In this document: piece by piece, positions 27,295 to 36,509 of the stretch
Numbering within the stretch: the first letter of the stretch is position 1
How the letters are laid out: every line of letters starts with the position of its first letter
Assembly: GCF_030378065.1 (NCBI RefSeq)
Contig: NZ_JAUCGJ010000005.1
Location: 56,231-120,230 of the forward strand
DNA from: Candidatus Venteria ishoeyi
GTDB taxonomy: Bacteria; Pseudomonadota; Gammaproteobacteria; Beggiatoales; Beggiatoaceae
Direction of reading: 5' to 3'
DNA length: 64,000 bases
Translations under genes and position numbers: made by a program
The notes under the pieces: generated by a model
The model's input: the letters and a program-made list of their open reading frames with translations, nothing else
What the model was told of the DNA's origin: nothing
Database searches by the model: none

Positions 27295-28035
27295 ATGAAA
27301 AAGACCCCTTTAATTCTGGCATTAAGTTTAGGTTTAACTGTAGGCACCAGTGCTTATGCAGCGAAATATCAAGCTGTTGAAGTCAGTGGTGGCGGCAGCG
27401 TTAGCGGTAAAGTCACGTTCACGGGTGATGATCCCGGCCCTAAAATCTTTGCCATTACCAAAGACCAGGAAGTCTGCGGGAAAGGCAACCGCGAAATTGA
27501 TTATGTCAAAGTCAGCAACGGTGGCTTAAGCAATGTTGTGGTTTATCTGGACAAGGTGAAAAAAGGCAAAGCCTTTGACGCGGCTCAGGAAACCGGCAAG
27601 GTTGATCAAAAAGGCTGCGCTTTCGAGCCATTTATCCAGGTCATGCATAATGACAAAGGTTTTACTGCGGTCAATTCTGATCCGGTTTCCCATAATATCC
27701 ATACTTATGAAATGATGGGTCGGGCGAAAAAAACCCTGTTTAACGTCAGCCAACCTGATAAAGACAGCAGCATCACCAAAAAGGTCAAGCTCAAACGCGG
27801 CGTGGCAATGAAAATCGAATGTGATCAGCATGACTTTATGCATGGTTTTGCGTTTGTGGCTAAAAGCCCCTACTATGCTCTGGTTGCAGAAGATGGTTCT
27901 TATACCATTGATAACGTACCCGCAGGCAAGTATAAAATCAAAGCCTGGCATGGTACTTTGAAAGACCAGAAAGGCAGTGTTGAAGTCGCCGCAGGTGCTA
28001 ACAGTGAAGTTAATTTTGAGTTTAAGGGCAAATAA
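27295..28035 (+). CDS. periplasmic cupredoxin-like protein with C-terminal carboxypeptidase-regulatory-like domain
   Basis: A signal peptide (MKKTPLILALSLGLTVGTSAYA) begins at ATG 27295, with GGAG seven bases upstream; an upstream ATG in frame at 27250 is less likely. Residues 30-190 form a cupredoxin fold whose type-1 copper ligands are visible: His in DPVSHNIHTY, then Cys and His in IECDQHDFMH, with Met as axial ligand. The C-terminal 60 residues (YYALVAEDGSYTIDNVPAGKYKIKAWHG) are a carboxypeptidase-regulatory-like beta domain. Such proteins are often annotated as methylamine-utilisation-like. It is probably an electron carrier or copper protein of the periplasm. A small membrane protein follows in the same transcript. 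Confidence 0.82.
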   Translation: MKKTPLILALSLGLTVGTSAYAAKYQAVEVSGGGSVSGKVTFTGDDPGPKIFAITKDQEVCGKGNREIDYVKVSNGGLSNVVVYLDKVKKGKAFDAAQETGKVDQKGCAFEPFIQVMHNDKGFTAVNSDPVSHNIHTYEMMGRAKKTLFNVSQPDKDSSITKKVKLKRGVAMKIECDQHDFMHGFAFVAKSPYYALVAEDGSYTIDNVPAGKYKIKAWHGTLKDQKGSVEVAAGANSEVNFEFKGK

Positions 28036-28038
28036 GCC

Positions 28039-28152
28039 ATGACTGAAGTCAAACAAAAACGCATTAATGGTTTCGACTATTTTGTGTTAGCCGGACTGCT
28101 GATGAATGTTTTGATTGTTGTCTGGTTATTTGGTTTTTGGCTGCTCCATTAA
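28039..28152 (+). CDS. 37-residue single-helix membrane protein
   Basis: MTEVKQKRINGFDYFVLAGL... continues as one hydrophobic helix ending GFWLLH. The start is three bases after the cupredoxin stop, and a strong terminator overlaps the stop codon, so the two genes form one transcription unit. Possibly an anchor or partner for the cupredoxin. No family recognised. Confidence 0.65.
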   Translation: MTEVKQKRINGFDYFVLAGLLMNVLIVVWLFGFWLLH

Positions 28153-28189
28153 AAAATCATACCCCCCTTGCTGGGGGGTATGATTTTTT
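28151..28189 (+). terminator. intrinsic terminator
   Basis: A long GC-rich stem (ATCATACCCCCC paired with GGGGGGTATGAT) is preceded by A6 and followed by T6. It ends the cupredoxin operon and separates it from the Septu-like pair; being symmetric, it could work on both strands. Confidence 0.92.
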
Positions 28190-28212
28190 AATATTTAATA
28201 TAATAAAAAACT

Positions 28213-29340
28213 ATGTACATTAAATCATTACATGTAAACAACTATAAAATTCTTTCTGATCTTAAAATTGAGTTTAGTGCGCCTGAAGATCGGAAAAATG
28301 TGGTGAATGTGATTGCTGGGGTGAATGGTTGTGGGAAAACCAGTTTATTAAAAGGAATTTTTGAGTTAGATAAAAAAATATTGCTGGAATTTAATGATTT
28401 TTATAAAAAAAATGAAATTGATTTTCAAGAGGCTGTAAAAATATGTTTGGAATATGGTTGGAGGCTTATAAGTTCTTTAGAAAGTAAAATACAAAATGAA
28501 ACAAATATTTTTGATGCTCCTCGTATTATTTTTATGCCATCACAACTCAATTTTGATTATCAAACTACGCACAAAATAGATACTACTTATAAATTTACGA
28601 CCTTAATCAACGGTAATATTCTTGGTGATGCAGAGTTTTATATTAAAGAATACATATTGGCAAAAGAACGCGAAAGCCATATTGCTGATCCTGAACAACG
28701 TAAACAAGCAGCAATAGATTCATTTAATAAACATTTTAAAAATACCCGTTTACTGACTCAACTGCATGACTTGGATAAAAACCAATATAACCGTCCTGTT
28801 TTTCAAAATATCAAAGGTGACTTACTAACCATTGAGCAACTCAGTGATGGGGAAAAACAATTATATGGTCGGGTTGTGGCCTTGATGATGTTAAGACCAC
28901 AAAACTCAATAATTTTGATTGATGAGCCGGAATTGGCCTTACATCCTGCATGGCAACAGGAAATTATGACGATTTACAGTAATATTGGTAAAAACAATCA
29001 ATTTATTGTTGCAACGCATTCACCCCAGATTATTGCCAATACAGCGCATAAGAACCTGATTTTATTAACTAAAAAAGATAATAAAATCATTGCTATACCC
29101 CGTAGTCAACCACCTGTTGCGGTAGATATTAATGCGATTTTAGCAGAAGTGATGGGCGCGGCAATTCGACCACAGGCAGTTGAACAACTCTATAAACAAT
29201 ACCGTGAATTAGTGGATAAGCAACAGGAAGACACTGAGCAGGGACAAAAATTAAAACAGGCTATTTTAGATTATGAAAGTCCAAATTCAGCATTTATGCA
29301 GGAAATGGATTTAATAAAAAGTTTGCGATCACTGTCATGA
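28213..29340 (+). CDS. Septu-like ATPase PtuA
   Basis: A 375-residue SMC/ABC-type AAA ATPase. Walker A is VNGCGKTS near residue 40, the ABC-like signature QLSDGEKQ is near 219, Walker B is IILIDEPELALHPAW near 238, and the switch His is in ATHSPQII. Immediately downstream, with a four-base ATGA overlap, is an HNH nuclease gene; ATPase plus HNH is the organisation of the Septu anti-phage system, in which PtuA holds PtuB nuclease until phage attack. The gene is AT-rich compared with its neighbours and has only a weak ribosome binding site, as expected for an acquired defence island. No reverse transcriptase is nearby, so this is not a retron. Confidence 0.78.
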   Translation: MYIKSLHVNNYKILSDLKIEFSAPEDRKNVVNVIAGVNGCGKTSLLKGIFELDKKILLEFNDFYKKNEIDFQEAVKICLEYGWRLISSLESKIQNETNIFDAPRIIFMPSQLNFDYQTTHKIDTTYKFTTLINGNILGDAEFYIKEYILAKERESHIADPEQRKQAAIDSFNKHFKNTRLLTQLHDLDKNQYNRPVFQNIKGDLLTIEQLSDGEKQLYGRVVALMMLRPQNSIILIDEPELALHPAWQQEIMTIYSNIGKNNQFIVATHSPQIIANTAHKNLILLTKKDNKIIAIPRSQPPVAVDINAILAEVMGAAIRPQAVEQLYKQYRELVDKQQEDTEQGQKLKQAILDYESPNSAFMQEMDLIKSLRSLS

Positions 29341-29984
29341 GGTATATTCACAAACAAGCCGCGCCTGATTTTTTTGTCACAGAAATTGAACAGCCTGAAT
29401 TTGATGATTCAACATTTTCTTTGCATTGCAAAACCCGGTTGCGCGAATACATCAGCACAGAACAACAGCAACTTTGTGCCTACTGTGAAGCAAAATTAGA
29501 AAAAAATCATTCTCATCTTGAGCATATGGAACCGCAAAAGCAAAACCCAAAACGCCGTTTTGACTATCAAAATTTAGTAGCATCTTGTGATGGCGGCAAT
29601 GCCAGTTGTTCAGAGCAGGAACGCGATGCGTATGAAGGTTTTGATATAAATAGTTGTGGACACCGTAAGGACAATGCTTTTGATGAATCCTTATTTCTTA
29701 ATCCGGTGGTTGTTAAAAATATCCAGGCACATTTTAATTATGATCGTAATACGGCTGAAATTTCAGCTTCTGAGCTTGCGCCTGCCAAGGCGAGTTATAT
29801 GATTGACCTGCTGCATTTAAACAGTGTCTATTTATGCGTGTCACGCGATCAAGCTCGTATTGCTTTTGTTAAAGTGCTTATCAATAAAACACCACAAATT
29901 CAGCAGCAAATGTTAAAACAGTCCAGACCTTTTATCAGCTTTTTGCAAGCCTGTTTCCAGCAGAAAGAACCACAAAGTAAATAA
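29337..29984 (+). CDS. Septu-like HNH endonuclease PtuB (TIGR02646-type)
   Basis: A 215-residue protein with the features of the TIGR02646/PtuB group: a zinc-binding CAYCEAKL, the HNH-type core HLEHMEPQ, and RFDYQNLVASCDGG followed by further Cys/His. It begins inside the stop codon of the ATPase gene (ATGA), so translation is coupled. In Septu the nuclease degrades DNA once released. The first 45 residues (MRYIHKQAAPDFF) are typical for the family. Without a retron RT, a stand-alone Septu pair is the simplest reading. Confidence 0.78.
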   Translation: MRYIHKQAAPDFFVTEIEQPEFDDSTFSLHCKTRLREYISTEQQQLCAYCEAKLEKNHSHLEHMEPQKQNPKRRFDYQNLVASCDGGNASCSEQERDAYEGFDINSCGHRKDNAFDESLFLNPVVVKNIQAHFNYDRNTAEISASELAPAKASYMIDLLHLNSVYLCVSRDQARIAFVKVLINKTPQIQQQMLKQSRPFISFLQACFQQKEPQSK

Positions 29985-29993
29985 AAAACGTTT

Positions 29994-32111
29994 ATGACTC
30001 AAACACAAGCCAACATCAGCACTGATGCCGCAATAGAACCATTACCTGAATACAACAGTATTTTACTTGCGGCGGATTCTTCTGATCATGCCAATCAAGG
30101 CATTCAGGATACCCTGGAAATCGCCAAACTGTGGCAGGGAGAAATTACTGGCACCCATGTTTACGCCGCAAAAATGCACGATATGCGTTTTCGGCAGATG
30201 GAAGGCGGTTTGCCGGAACAGTTCCGCCAGGAAGAAGAACTGGAACGGCAGCGTGATGTGCATGATGATTTAATCAGCCGGGGCTTGTCGATTATTACCG
30301 ACTCCTATCTGGATCAGGTAGACCAGCTTAGCCAGGAACAAGCCTTAAAGTTCAAGCGGCGTTCTTTAGAAGGTAAAAACTATCGGGAACTCGCCAAAGA
30401 AGCCAACCAGGGTACTTATGACTTGCTGGTCATGGGCGCTTTGGGCTTGGGCGCGATTAAAGGCAGTCTCATTGGCACGGTGTGCGAGCGCGTGGCAAGG
30501 CGCTCAGACATTGACACCTTAATAATCAAAACCCCGCAACAATCCATCCAACAAGGGCCAATCGTGGTTGCTGTTGATGGCTCGGAAAAATCCTATGGTG
30601 GCCTGCTGCGTGGTATCGCTTTTGCCAAACAATGGGCGGTGCCTTTGCATGTAATTTCAGCATTTGACCCGTATTATCATTATGTGGCCTTTAACCGCAT
30701 CGCGGATGTGTTATCTGAAGAAGCTGGCAAGGTGTTTCGTTTTCAGGAACAGGAACAACTGCACGAAGAAATCATTGATTCGGGTCTGGCAAAAATTTAT
30801 GACGGGCATTTAAGCGTTGCCAAAACCATTGCCGATGATTATGACATAGAAATTACAACGCAGCTTTTAGACGGCAAACCCTGGGATGCCATATTAAAAT
30901 ATGTCAATAAAATCAATCCCAGCTTATTGATTCTGGGCAAAACCGGGATTCACGCTGATGATGCACTGGATATTGGTGGCAATACGGAAAACCTGTTACG
31001 CCTTGCGCCCTGCTCAATCCTGTTAAGCCAGAAAAAATACATACCACAAATTGAACGCTTAGCCGATGTTACGACTTCATGGACGCTTGAAGCCGAACAG
31101 CGCATGAAAAATGTGCCCAGTTTTGTGCAGAATATGGCAAGAGCTGCGATTTTACGTTATGCCCAGGAACGCGGACATACGGTGATTACAGAAAGCATTG
31201 TGGAAGAAGCCACCCGGCAACTGATGCCCAAAAATGCCGAGCAGGTCATGCAGGAAATTGTTACAGCCCATGATGCCGGGGAACTGAAAAAAACCGTCAC
31301 CCAGCAACCTATGCAATGGACGGCAGCGGCTAAGGAATTATTAAATACAATTAAAGACGAAAGCTTGCGCAGCAATCTGGCCTTACGCGCGGAGAAAAAA
31401 GCCCGTGCTGAAAATACCTATTGCGTAGACACAGCGCACTTAGCTGCTTTCCTGGAAACCGAACCCGCGCCGCTGCATTGGCAAGCCGCCGCCCTGGCGC
31501 GTCTGGCACGGGTGCCGGAAGGTTTCATGCGGGATATGAGCAAACAACGCATAGAAGATTATGCCAAAACTCAGCAGGCAGAAGAAATCACCCTGGAGCT
31601 TGCCGAAGCAGGTTTGGCGCAATCACGTCAAGTCATGGCAGACATGGAACAGCCACAACAGCCGAAAAAAGCCAGTGTCTGCCCCTTTGCTAAAATGGCA
31701 CGAGCCAAGGCTGATAAAGCCGTTTCACAGCCCTGGACGGAAGAAGCCAAGCAACGGCTGTTGAGCGTACCTGCCGGTTATTGTCGTGACATGACCCTGA
31801 AGGCAGCGGAAAGTATCGCCCAGAAAAATAATATTAATACGATTGATGCGGATTTTATCCAGAGTGTCATGGCAACTTTTACGGAAGGCTCGGAAAAAGC
31901 CCAGGAAACCTTAAGCTGGGATGAAGCCGCCAGACAGCGTATCGCCAAAGCCCCGGATATGGTACGCGGCATGTTGATTCAGGAAATTGAAACCTGGGTT
32001 AAAGAGCAGGGTTTAGCACATGTTGATAGCAGTGCGGTTGATGAGATTAAACGCCGCTGGCAGGATAAGGGCGTGTTTCATATGGGGGCGGATGATCCGA
32101 GGAATGCTTGA
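29994..32111 (+). CDS. tandem universal stress protein fused to PCP_red-like repeats
   Basis: A 705-residue protein. Two universal-stress-protein domains (about 20-180 and 185-345) show NSILLAADSSDHA at the start, the GxxG-9-G nucleotide loop in MGALGLGAIKGSLIGTV, and a second copy beginning PIVVAVDGSEKS. The C-terminal 350 residues hold about five copies of a 45-55 residue unit with the pattern W-x2-EA-x4-L-x2-VP-x4-R, e.g. WTLEAEQRMKNVPSFVQNMAR and WTEEAKQRLLSVPAGYCRDM. This resembles the PCP_red domain found at the end of light-independent protochlorophyllide reductase subunits. Probably a cytoplasmic stress or redox sensor; the role of the repeats is unknown. It lies nine bases downstream of the HNH gene but is not itself a Septu component. 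Confidence 0.78.
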   Translation: MTQTQANISTDAAIEPLPEYNSILLAADSSDHANQGIQDTLEIAKLWQGEITGTHVYAAKMHDMRFRQMEGGLPEQFRQEEELERQRDVHDDLISRGLSIITDSYLDQVDQLSQEQALKFKRRSLEGKNYRELAKEANQGTYDLLVMGALGLGAIKGSLIGTVCERVARRSDIDTLIIKTPQQSIQQGPIVVAVDGSEKSYGGLLRGIAFAKQWAVPLHVISAFDPYYHYVAFNRIADVLSEEAGKVFRFQEQEQLHEEIIDSGLAKIYDGHLSVAKTIADDYDIEITTQLLDGKPWDAILKYVNKINPSLLILGKTGIHADDALDIGGNTENLLRLAPCSILLSQKKYIPQIERLADVTTSWTLEAEQRMKNVPSFVQNMARAAILRYAQERGHTVITESIVEEATRQLMPKNAEQVMQEIVTAHDAGELKKTVTQQPMQWTAAAKELLNTIKDESLRSNLALRAEKKARAENTYCVDTAHLAAFLETEPAPLHWQAAALARLARVPEGFMRDMSKQRIEDYAKTQQAEEITLELAEAGLAQSRQVMADMEQPQQPKKASVCPFAKMARAKADKAVSQPWTEEAKQRLLSVPAGYCRDMTLKAAESIAQKNNINTIDADFIQSVMATFTEGSEKAQETLSWDEAARQRIAKAPDMVRGMLIQEIETWVKEQGLAHVDSSAVDEIKRRWQDKGVFHMGADDPRNA

Positions 32112-32204
32112 ATGAATTCAGGTAGGGTGGACAAAATGCCGCCGTGATGTCTGATTCTGGCAAGGTATTTATCAGCATTTTGCCCACCGTTTTCCACTAC
32201 ACAC

Positions 32205-32251
32205 GGCACAGGCGCGCCGCTACGGGTTACCACACATGGCGCGTGAAAACC
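32205..32251. repeat. palindromic repeat C with upstream module, diverged copy 3
   Basis: The ACACACGGCACAGGCGCGCC block followed by GGTTACCACACATGGCGCGTG matches 17949-18002 with several changes that weaken the stem. It lies in the 340-bp gap after the stress-protein gene; the gap also contains the hairpin at 32294. Confidence 0.7.
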
Positions 32252-32293
32252 AGATGAAAATTGTGGTTTTCAACTTAGATCTCTCCATTCGCT

Positions 32294-32326
32294 AACTCCA
32301 AAATGACTATCTCGAATTTTGGAGTT
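32294..32326. other. 11-bp inverted repeat
   Basis: AACTCCAAAAT and ATTTTGGAGTT form a perfect stem across an 11-base loop. It lies between the convergent stress-protein gene and pyrF. No T-run follows, so it may be a factor-dependent terminator or protein-binding site. Confidence 0.5.
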
Positions 32327-32453
32327 GACCATAAAGACCATCCCATCCTATTCAAGATAGTTTTCTGCACTGCTGATAATATTGGCAAATAGTGTAACAG
32401 ATCTTTCCCTGAAGCATCTTGGATGAGCGTCAGAGTAATTGTTGTCTAATATA

Positions 32454-33155
32454 TTAGATCGCTCCTAATGACTCTCGAATATTATCTAATGCCGCAACCG
32501 GATCAGAGGCTGCGGTAATCGGTCTGCCGATTACCAGATAATTTGCACCTGCCAGCAGTGCTTGCTCCGGCGTTAAAGTGCGGGTTTGATCGTCACTGGC
32601 GCTTCCTGCCGGACGAATACCTGGTGTGACCAACTGAAAACTTTCTGGCAATTGGGCGCGTATGGGCTGAATTTCCCGTGGCGAGCAAACCACTCCATCC
32701 AAGCCGCTGTCATGCGCTAAATTTGCCAGCCGCAAAACATTATCTTTGGCATTACCCGACAAGCCCACTGCTGTCAGCTCATCATCATGCAGACTGGTTA
32801 AAATTGTAACCGCAATCAATTTAGGGCGCTGCGGATAGCCTTCCAAGGCTTCCCGCGCCGCGCTGAGCATCGCTTTACCGCCCAGGGCGTGAACATTGAG
32901 CATCCATACATTGAGGTCGGCAGCTGCTTGGCAGGCTTTAGCCACGGTATTGGGAATGTCGTGATATTTCAGATCCAGAAATACATCCAGTCCCATATCA
33001 GTCAATTTCCGTACTAAATCAGGCCCGGCGCGGGTAAATAACTCTTTACCGACTTTGACTTTACAGTTTTGGTCTTTGAGTTGCTGCGCTAAATTTAATG
33101 CAGTTTCAGCCTGGGCAAAGTCCAGCGCAACAATAATTTTTTCAGCATTTTTCAT
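32454..33155 (-). CDS. pyrF: orotidine-5'-phosphate decarboxylase
   Basis: PyrF makes UMP in the last step of pyrimidine synthesis. The N-terminal IIVALDFA and the catalytic [11 protein letters not shown] (Lys and Asp charge network) are in place, as are VTPGIRP and the phosphate-binding [11 protein letters not shown] near the end. Length about 233 residues, normal. AGGAG lies five bases before the ATG at 33155, which is preferred to GTG 33161. It overlaps the end of the polysaccharide deacetylase gene upstream by 14 bases. Confidence 0.95.
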   Translation of the reverse strand: MKNAEKIIVALDFAQAETALNLAQQLKDQNCKVKVGKELFTRAGPDLVRKLTDMGLDVFLDLKYHDIPNTVAKACQAAADLNVWMLNVHALGGKAMLSAAREALEGYPQRPKLIAVTILTSLHDDELTAVGLSGNAKDNVLRLANLAHDSGLDGVVCSPREIQPIRAQLPESFQLVTPGIRPAGSASDDQTRTLTPEQALLAGANYLVIGRPITAASDPVAALDNIRESLGAI

Positions 33156-33945
33156 ATACACTCCTTTGGTAAAGTCCTTTAAGCCTGCGTTTCCAGGCTA
33201 TTGCAATGGGTAGCCATTGATAAGCACCATGTATTTTCAGATAAAATGTCAATGGCCCATCTTCAGGATACACGCTGCTACGTCCCAGTAAATAAGTATC
33301 ACTGTCAGTCACAGGATCGGCGGCAAAAATACGTTGATAGCCCGTTTTTCTGGCGACTTGAATCACATTATTATCATAGCGCCCATAAGGAAAAGCCAGT
33401 AAATCCACGGGTTTATTCAGCAAGGTATTTAAGCAGGTTTTAGATTGTTGCAGCTCGGCCTCTAAATCTGCCGACTTAAGCTGGGTAAGATCAATATGAT
33501 GATTGGCGTGAGAACCGATTTTAACCCATTGCTCAGATAAATTTTGCAATTGCTCAGCCGTCATCAGTATTTCCGTTTTATTCGGGTGATGTCCCGCCTG
33601 TAACCAAGGCGGGTACTGACCTAAGGCTGCTGTGGGAATAAACAGGGTTGCAGGTATCGCTTTAGCCTGCATCTGTGGCAAAGCGTGTTCCAGCAAATTA
33701 GCAAAACCATCATCAAAGCTGACTGCAAGCTGCCGGGTTTGACCGCTTGCCGGGGCATCGGCAAAAACTGCTTGGGTATGGCGCAGAATTTGTTGCAATT
33801 GTCGCTGAAATGCACCTGCCTGTTTGGCAGTGACTTCGTGATAACACAGCACCACCAGGGGATATGGACGATTTAACAGCCAGCGGCGCAAGCTGTCAAA
33901 TACAAAATAAAACAGGGCTAAGATGAGTTTGATAAAATTATTCAT
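33142..33945 (-). CDS. polysaccharide deacetylase (NodB-type)
   Basis: From Met 33945 the protein has 267 residues: an N-terminal membrane anchor ([15 protein letters not shown]), then a NodB-like carbohydrate esterase 4 domain. Motif 1 is [12 protein letters not shown] (catalytic and metal-binding Asp). Motif 2 is [12 protein letters not shown], with the two metal-binding His. The region [15 protein letters not shown] carries motif 3. These enzymes deacetylate GlcNAc-type polymers at the envelope. It starts two bases before the stop of the TrpD-like gene is reached, in the same transcript as pyrF. Substrate cannot be told. Confidence 0.85.
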   Translation of the reverse strand: MNNFIKLILALFYFVFDSLRRWLLNRPYPLVVLCYHEVTAKQAGAFQRQLQQILRHTQAVFADAPASGQTRQLAVSFDDGFANLLEHALPQMQAKAIPATLFIPTAALGQYPPWLQAGHHPNKTEILMTAEQLQNLSEQWVKIGSHANHHIDLTQLKSADLEAELQQSKTCLNTLLNKPVDLLAFPYGRYDNNVIQVARKTGYQRIFAADPVTDSDTYLLGRSSVYPEDGPLTFYLKIHGAYQWLPIAIAWKRRLKGLYQRSVYEKC

Positions 33946-33946
33946 A

Positions 33947-35065
33947 TTATTGCAGACGCTCACGCGCCTGACCATTATCCAACACCTGACGAATCTGGGT
34001 TGCGGCATCTTGCAGATTATTTTGTTTTTTCAAATGCCATAAGCATAAGGCTCCAGTATAAATCAGTCCATCACGCGTGGGGCCAGCAGTGCCTTCCAAC
34101 GCGGCAATACCTGTCTTTGCCGCAGCTTTAGCAATGCTTTCCCGATCCTGTGCCAGTGCCACTTCATCTTTTGTCGCCTCTAATGCCTCAGGAATATTAT
34201 CTGGAATTTGCGCGGCGCGCACAGCCTGTTGGATATCCAGCATTCCAGGTTGCATATCAAATTCCTGTAAATCTTCATCAGCATGATAATAAAAACATTT
34301 ACCCGCTTGACGCAAAGAAGGAATCACGCCACCTTCCACGCCGCGAATCAACAAGGCGGAATCAAACCCTGAATGCCGTGCTAAATAAGCATAGACCGCA
34401 GAATAGGGTTTATGTACATAACCAGTGACAAGGTGCGTTTTCTGCTTGCCCCGCAGCGGACCGACCAATACTTCAACGGCAGTAATCACCGAACGCTTAA
34501 TCATTTTACGACGAAAATCAGTTAAGTCATGTAAACCCGGACAAAACGCTTTTTGATCAACATAGGCCCAACCTTCATCCGTCAGCCGCTCAGCCGCCTG
34601 TTGTGGCGATAAATCAACGGATACACCCGCCGCACGTAGCACCTGGCGATGGGTTACGCCAAACTTGGGGCTGACCGTCTCCATGCCATGACTGACGGCA
34701 GGTATGCCGCAAGCCGCTAATACCGCAGGTAAAAATGGCGAAGCGGGCAGGCTGCGATTATAGCCGTTGTAGGGATCAGCAATATCCACCACCTCATCCA
34801 CTGCCGTGATAACAATTTGACTACTGTCTTTAATGCCACTCAGCACGCCCTTATTTTCTGCTTCCGTTTCCCGTTTCATGCGCAATGCAATGAAAAAAAT
34901 TGCAGTTTGCACCGGGTCAATCCAGCCCTGAGTAATGGCATACATCGCCTGTCTGGCTTCTTCCTGGGAAATATCCTTACTCAGATCCGGGCCGGTGGCA
35001 ATACGTTGGATAATGGAATGCATCAGTTGTCGGGCTTGCGCCTGTATTTGTACTTGTTCAGTCAT
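33947..35065 (-). CDS. anthranilate phosphoribosyltransferase-like protein (TrpD2/YbiB-type)
   Basis: A 372-residue protein with the all-helical N-terminal and alpha-beta domains of the TrpD family: SKDISQEEARQAMYAITQG at the start, VSHGMETVSPKFGVTHRQVL corresponding to the HG...SS..G motif, and EGGVIPSLRQAGKCFYY later. The PRPP-binding GTGGD motif of real TrpD is replaced by IADPYNGYNRSLPASPFL, a hallmark of the YbiB-like group, which binds nucleic acid in E. coli and is not tryptophan-biosynthetic. No trp genes are near. An open frame continues upstream to 35131 but that part is repeat element A; the Met at 35065 is preferred. Confidence 0.78.
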   Translation of the reverse strand: MTEQVQIQAQARQLMHSIIQRIATGPDLSKDISQEEARQAMYAITQGWIDPVQTAIFFIALRMKRETEAENKGVLSGIKDSSQIVITAVDEVVDIADPYNGYNRSLPASPFLPAVLAACGIPAVSHGMETVSPKFGVTHRQVLRAAGVSVDLSPQQAAERLTDEGWAYVDQKAFCPGLHDLTDFRRKMIKRSVITAVEVLVGPLRGKQKTHLVTGYVHKPYSAVYAYLARHSGFDSALLIRGVEGGVIPSLRQAGKCFYYHADEDLQEFDMQPGMLDIQQAVRAAQIPDNIPEALEATKDEVALAQDRESIAKAAAKTGIAALEGTAGPTRDGLIYTGALCLWHLKKQNNLQDAATQIRQVLDNGQARERLQ

Positions 35066-35081
35066 TGTCTTAAATATCCTT

Positions 35082-35241
35082 AGGAGTGAGAATTTTATAA
35101 CTTCAGCAACCTGGCTGGTCTTTTCCTCCATTTTCTGCGTTGTGAAAACAGTTACATAGCTTGCTATGCGCCTGTTTTCACGCCTTGAAAATGAATAAAA
35201 ATCCTGCGCCCAGTTTCTGCATTTATTTCATCCTCACTCCT
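35082..35241. repeat. MITE-like element A, copy 3
   Basis: 160 bp from AGGAGTGAGAATTTTATAAC to TCATCCTCACTCCT. Inverted relative to the copy at 11829 and nearly identical. It lies 16 bp upstream of the TrpD-like start, so it may contain or displace that gene's promoter. The region 35242-35478 beyond it shows nothing I can identify. Confidence 0.88.
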
Positions 35242-35478
35242 TATTAAACCTAGAATAGCAGTGATCATATGGATTCCATTAAGAAATGGGAATTCAACAA
35301 GCATAAAAAAAGGTCTGAATATGTGAGTCATTGAGTATGAAAAATGAATTTCCAAAAATTAGCAATTTTGCTATTCTTCAGAATGAGATTTATCACAAGC
35401 GGTGATAAATTCGCGTATTATGTAATTCCAGGTGATACACGGCATTGTCTCATATCAAAGCACTTCCCGAAAATCCTA

Positions 35479-35640
35479 AGAGGCTGTCCGAGAACAGAGG
35501 CTGTAGCGAGGGAAAGCTGGTTTGAGGCAGATTTTTTCATTATTTGAGGCGAATATTGGGTATATTTAACGAAAATAAGGGAGAAATCTGACCAAATCCA
35601 GCTTTTCCGCAGTAGGTCTTGTGTTCTCAGACGGCCTCCT
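35479..35640. repeat. MITE-like element B, copy 4
   Basis: Almost identical to copy 3 (15680-15842) in the same orientation; the ends are slightly diverged (AAGAGGCTGTCCGAGAACA at the left, TCTCAGACGGCCTCCT at the right). Lies 89 bp before the WrbA-like start. Confidence 0.88.
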
Positions 35641-35642
35641 AG

Positions 35643-36316
<674 letters not shown>

Positions 36317-36317
<1 letters not shown>

Positions 36318-36488
36318 GGAGCGAGAATTTTATAATTTCAGCAACCTGGCTGGTCTTTTTCTCCATTTTCTGCGTTCCGCCGGTTTGGACTTAGGCAGTT
36401 ACATAGCTTGCTATGCGCCTGTTTTCACGCTTTGAAAATGAATAAAAATCCTGCGCCCAGTTTCTGTATTTATTTTATCCTCACTCCT
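36317..36488. repeat. MITE-like element A, copy 4
   Basis: About 172 bp, beginning AGGAGCGAG and ending CTCACTCCT. It differs from copy 3 by a 12-bp insertion-like replacement (CCGCCGGTTTGGAC) in its middle. It fills the gap between the WrbA-like gene and the cyclase gene. Confidence 0.88.
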
Positions 36489-36509
36489 AAGAGTCTAAAA
36501 TCATTTTTT

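Noticed and set aside
28213..29984. Retron-type defence system.
   Set aside because: The ATPase-HNH pair can accompany retrons, but no reverse transcriptase or msr/msd-like region is found on either side.
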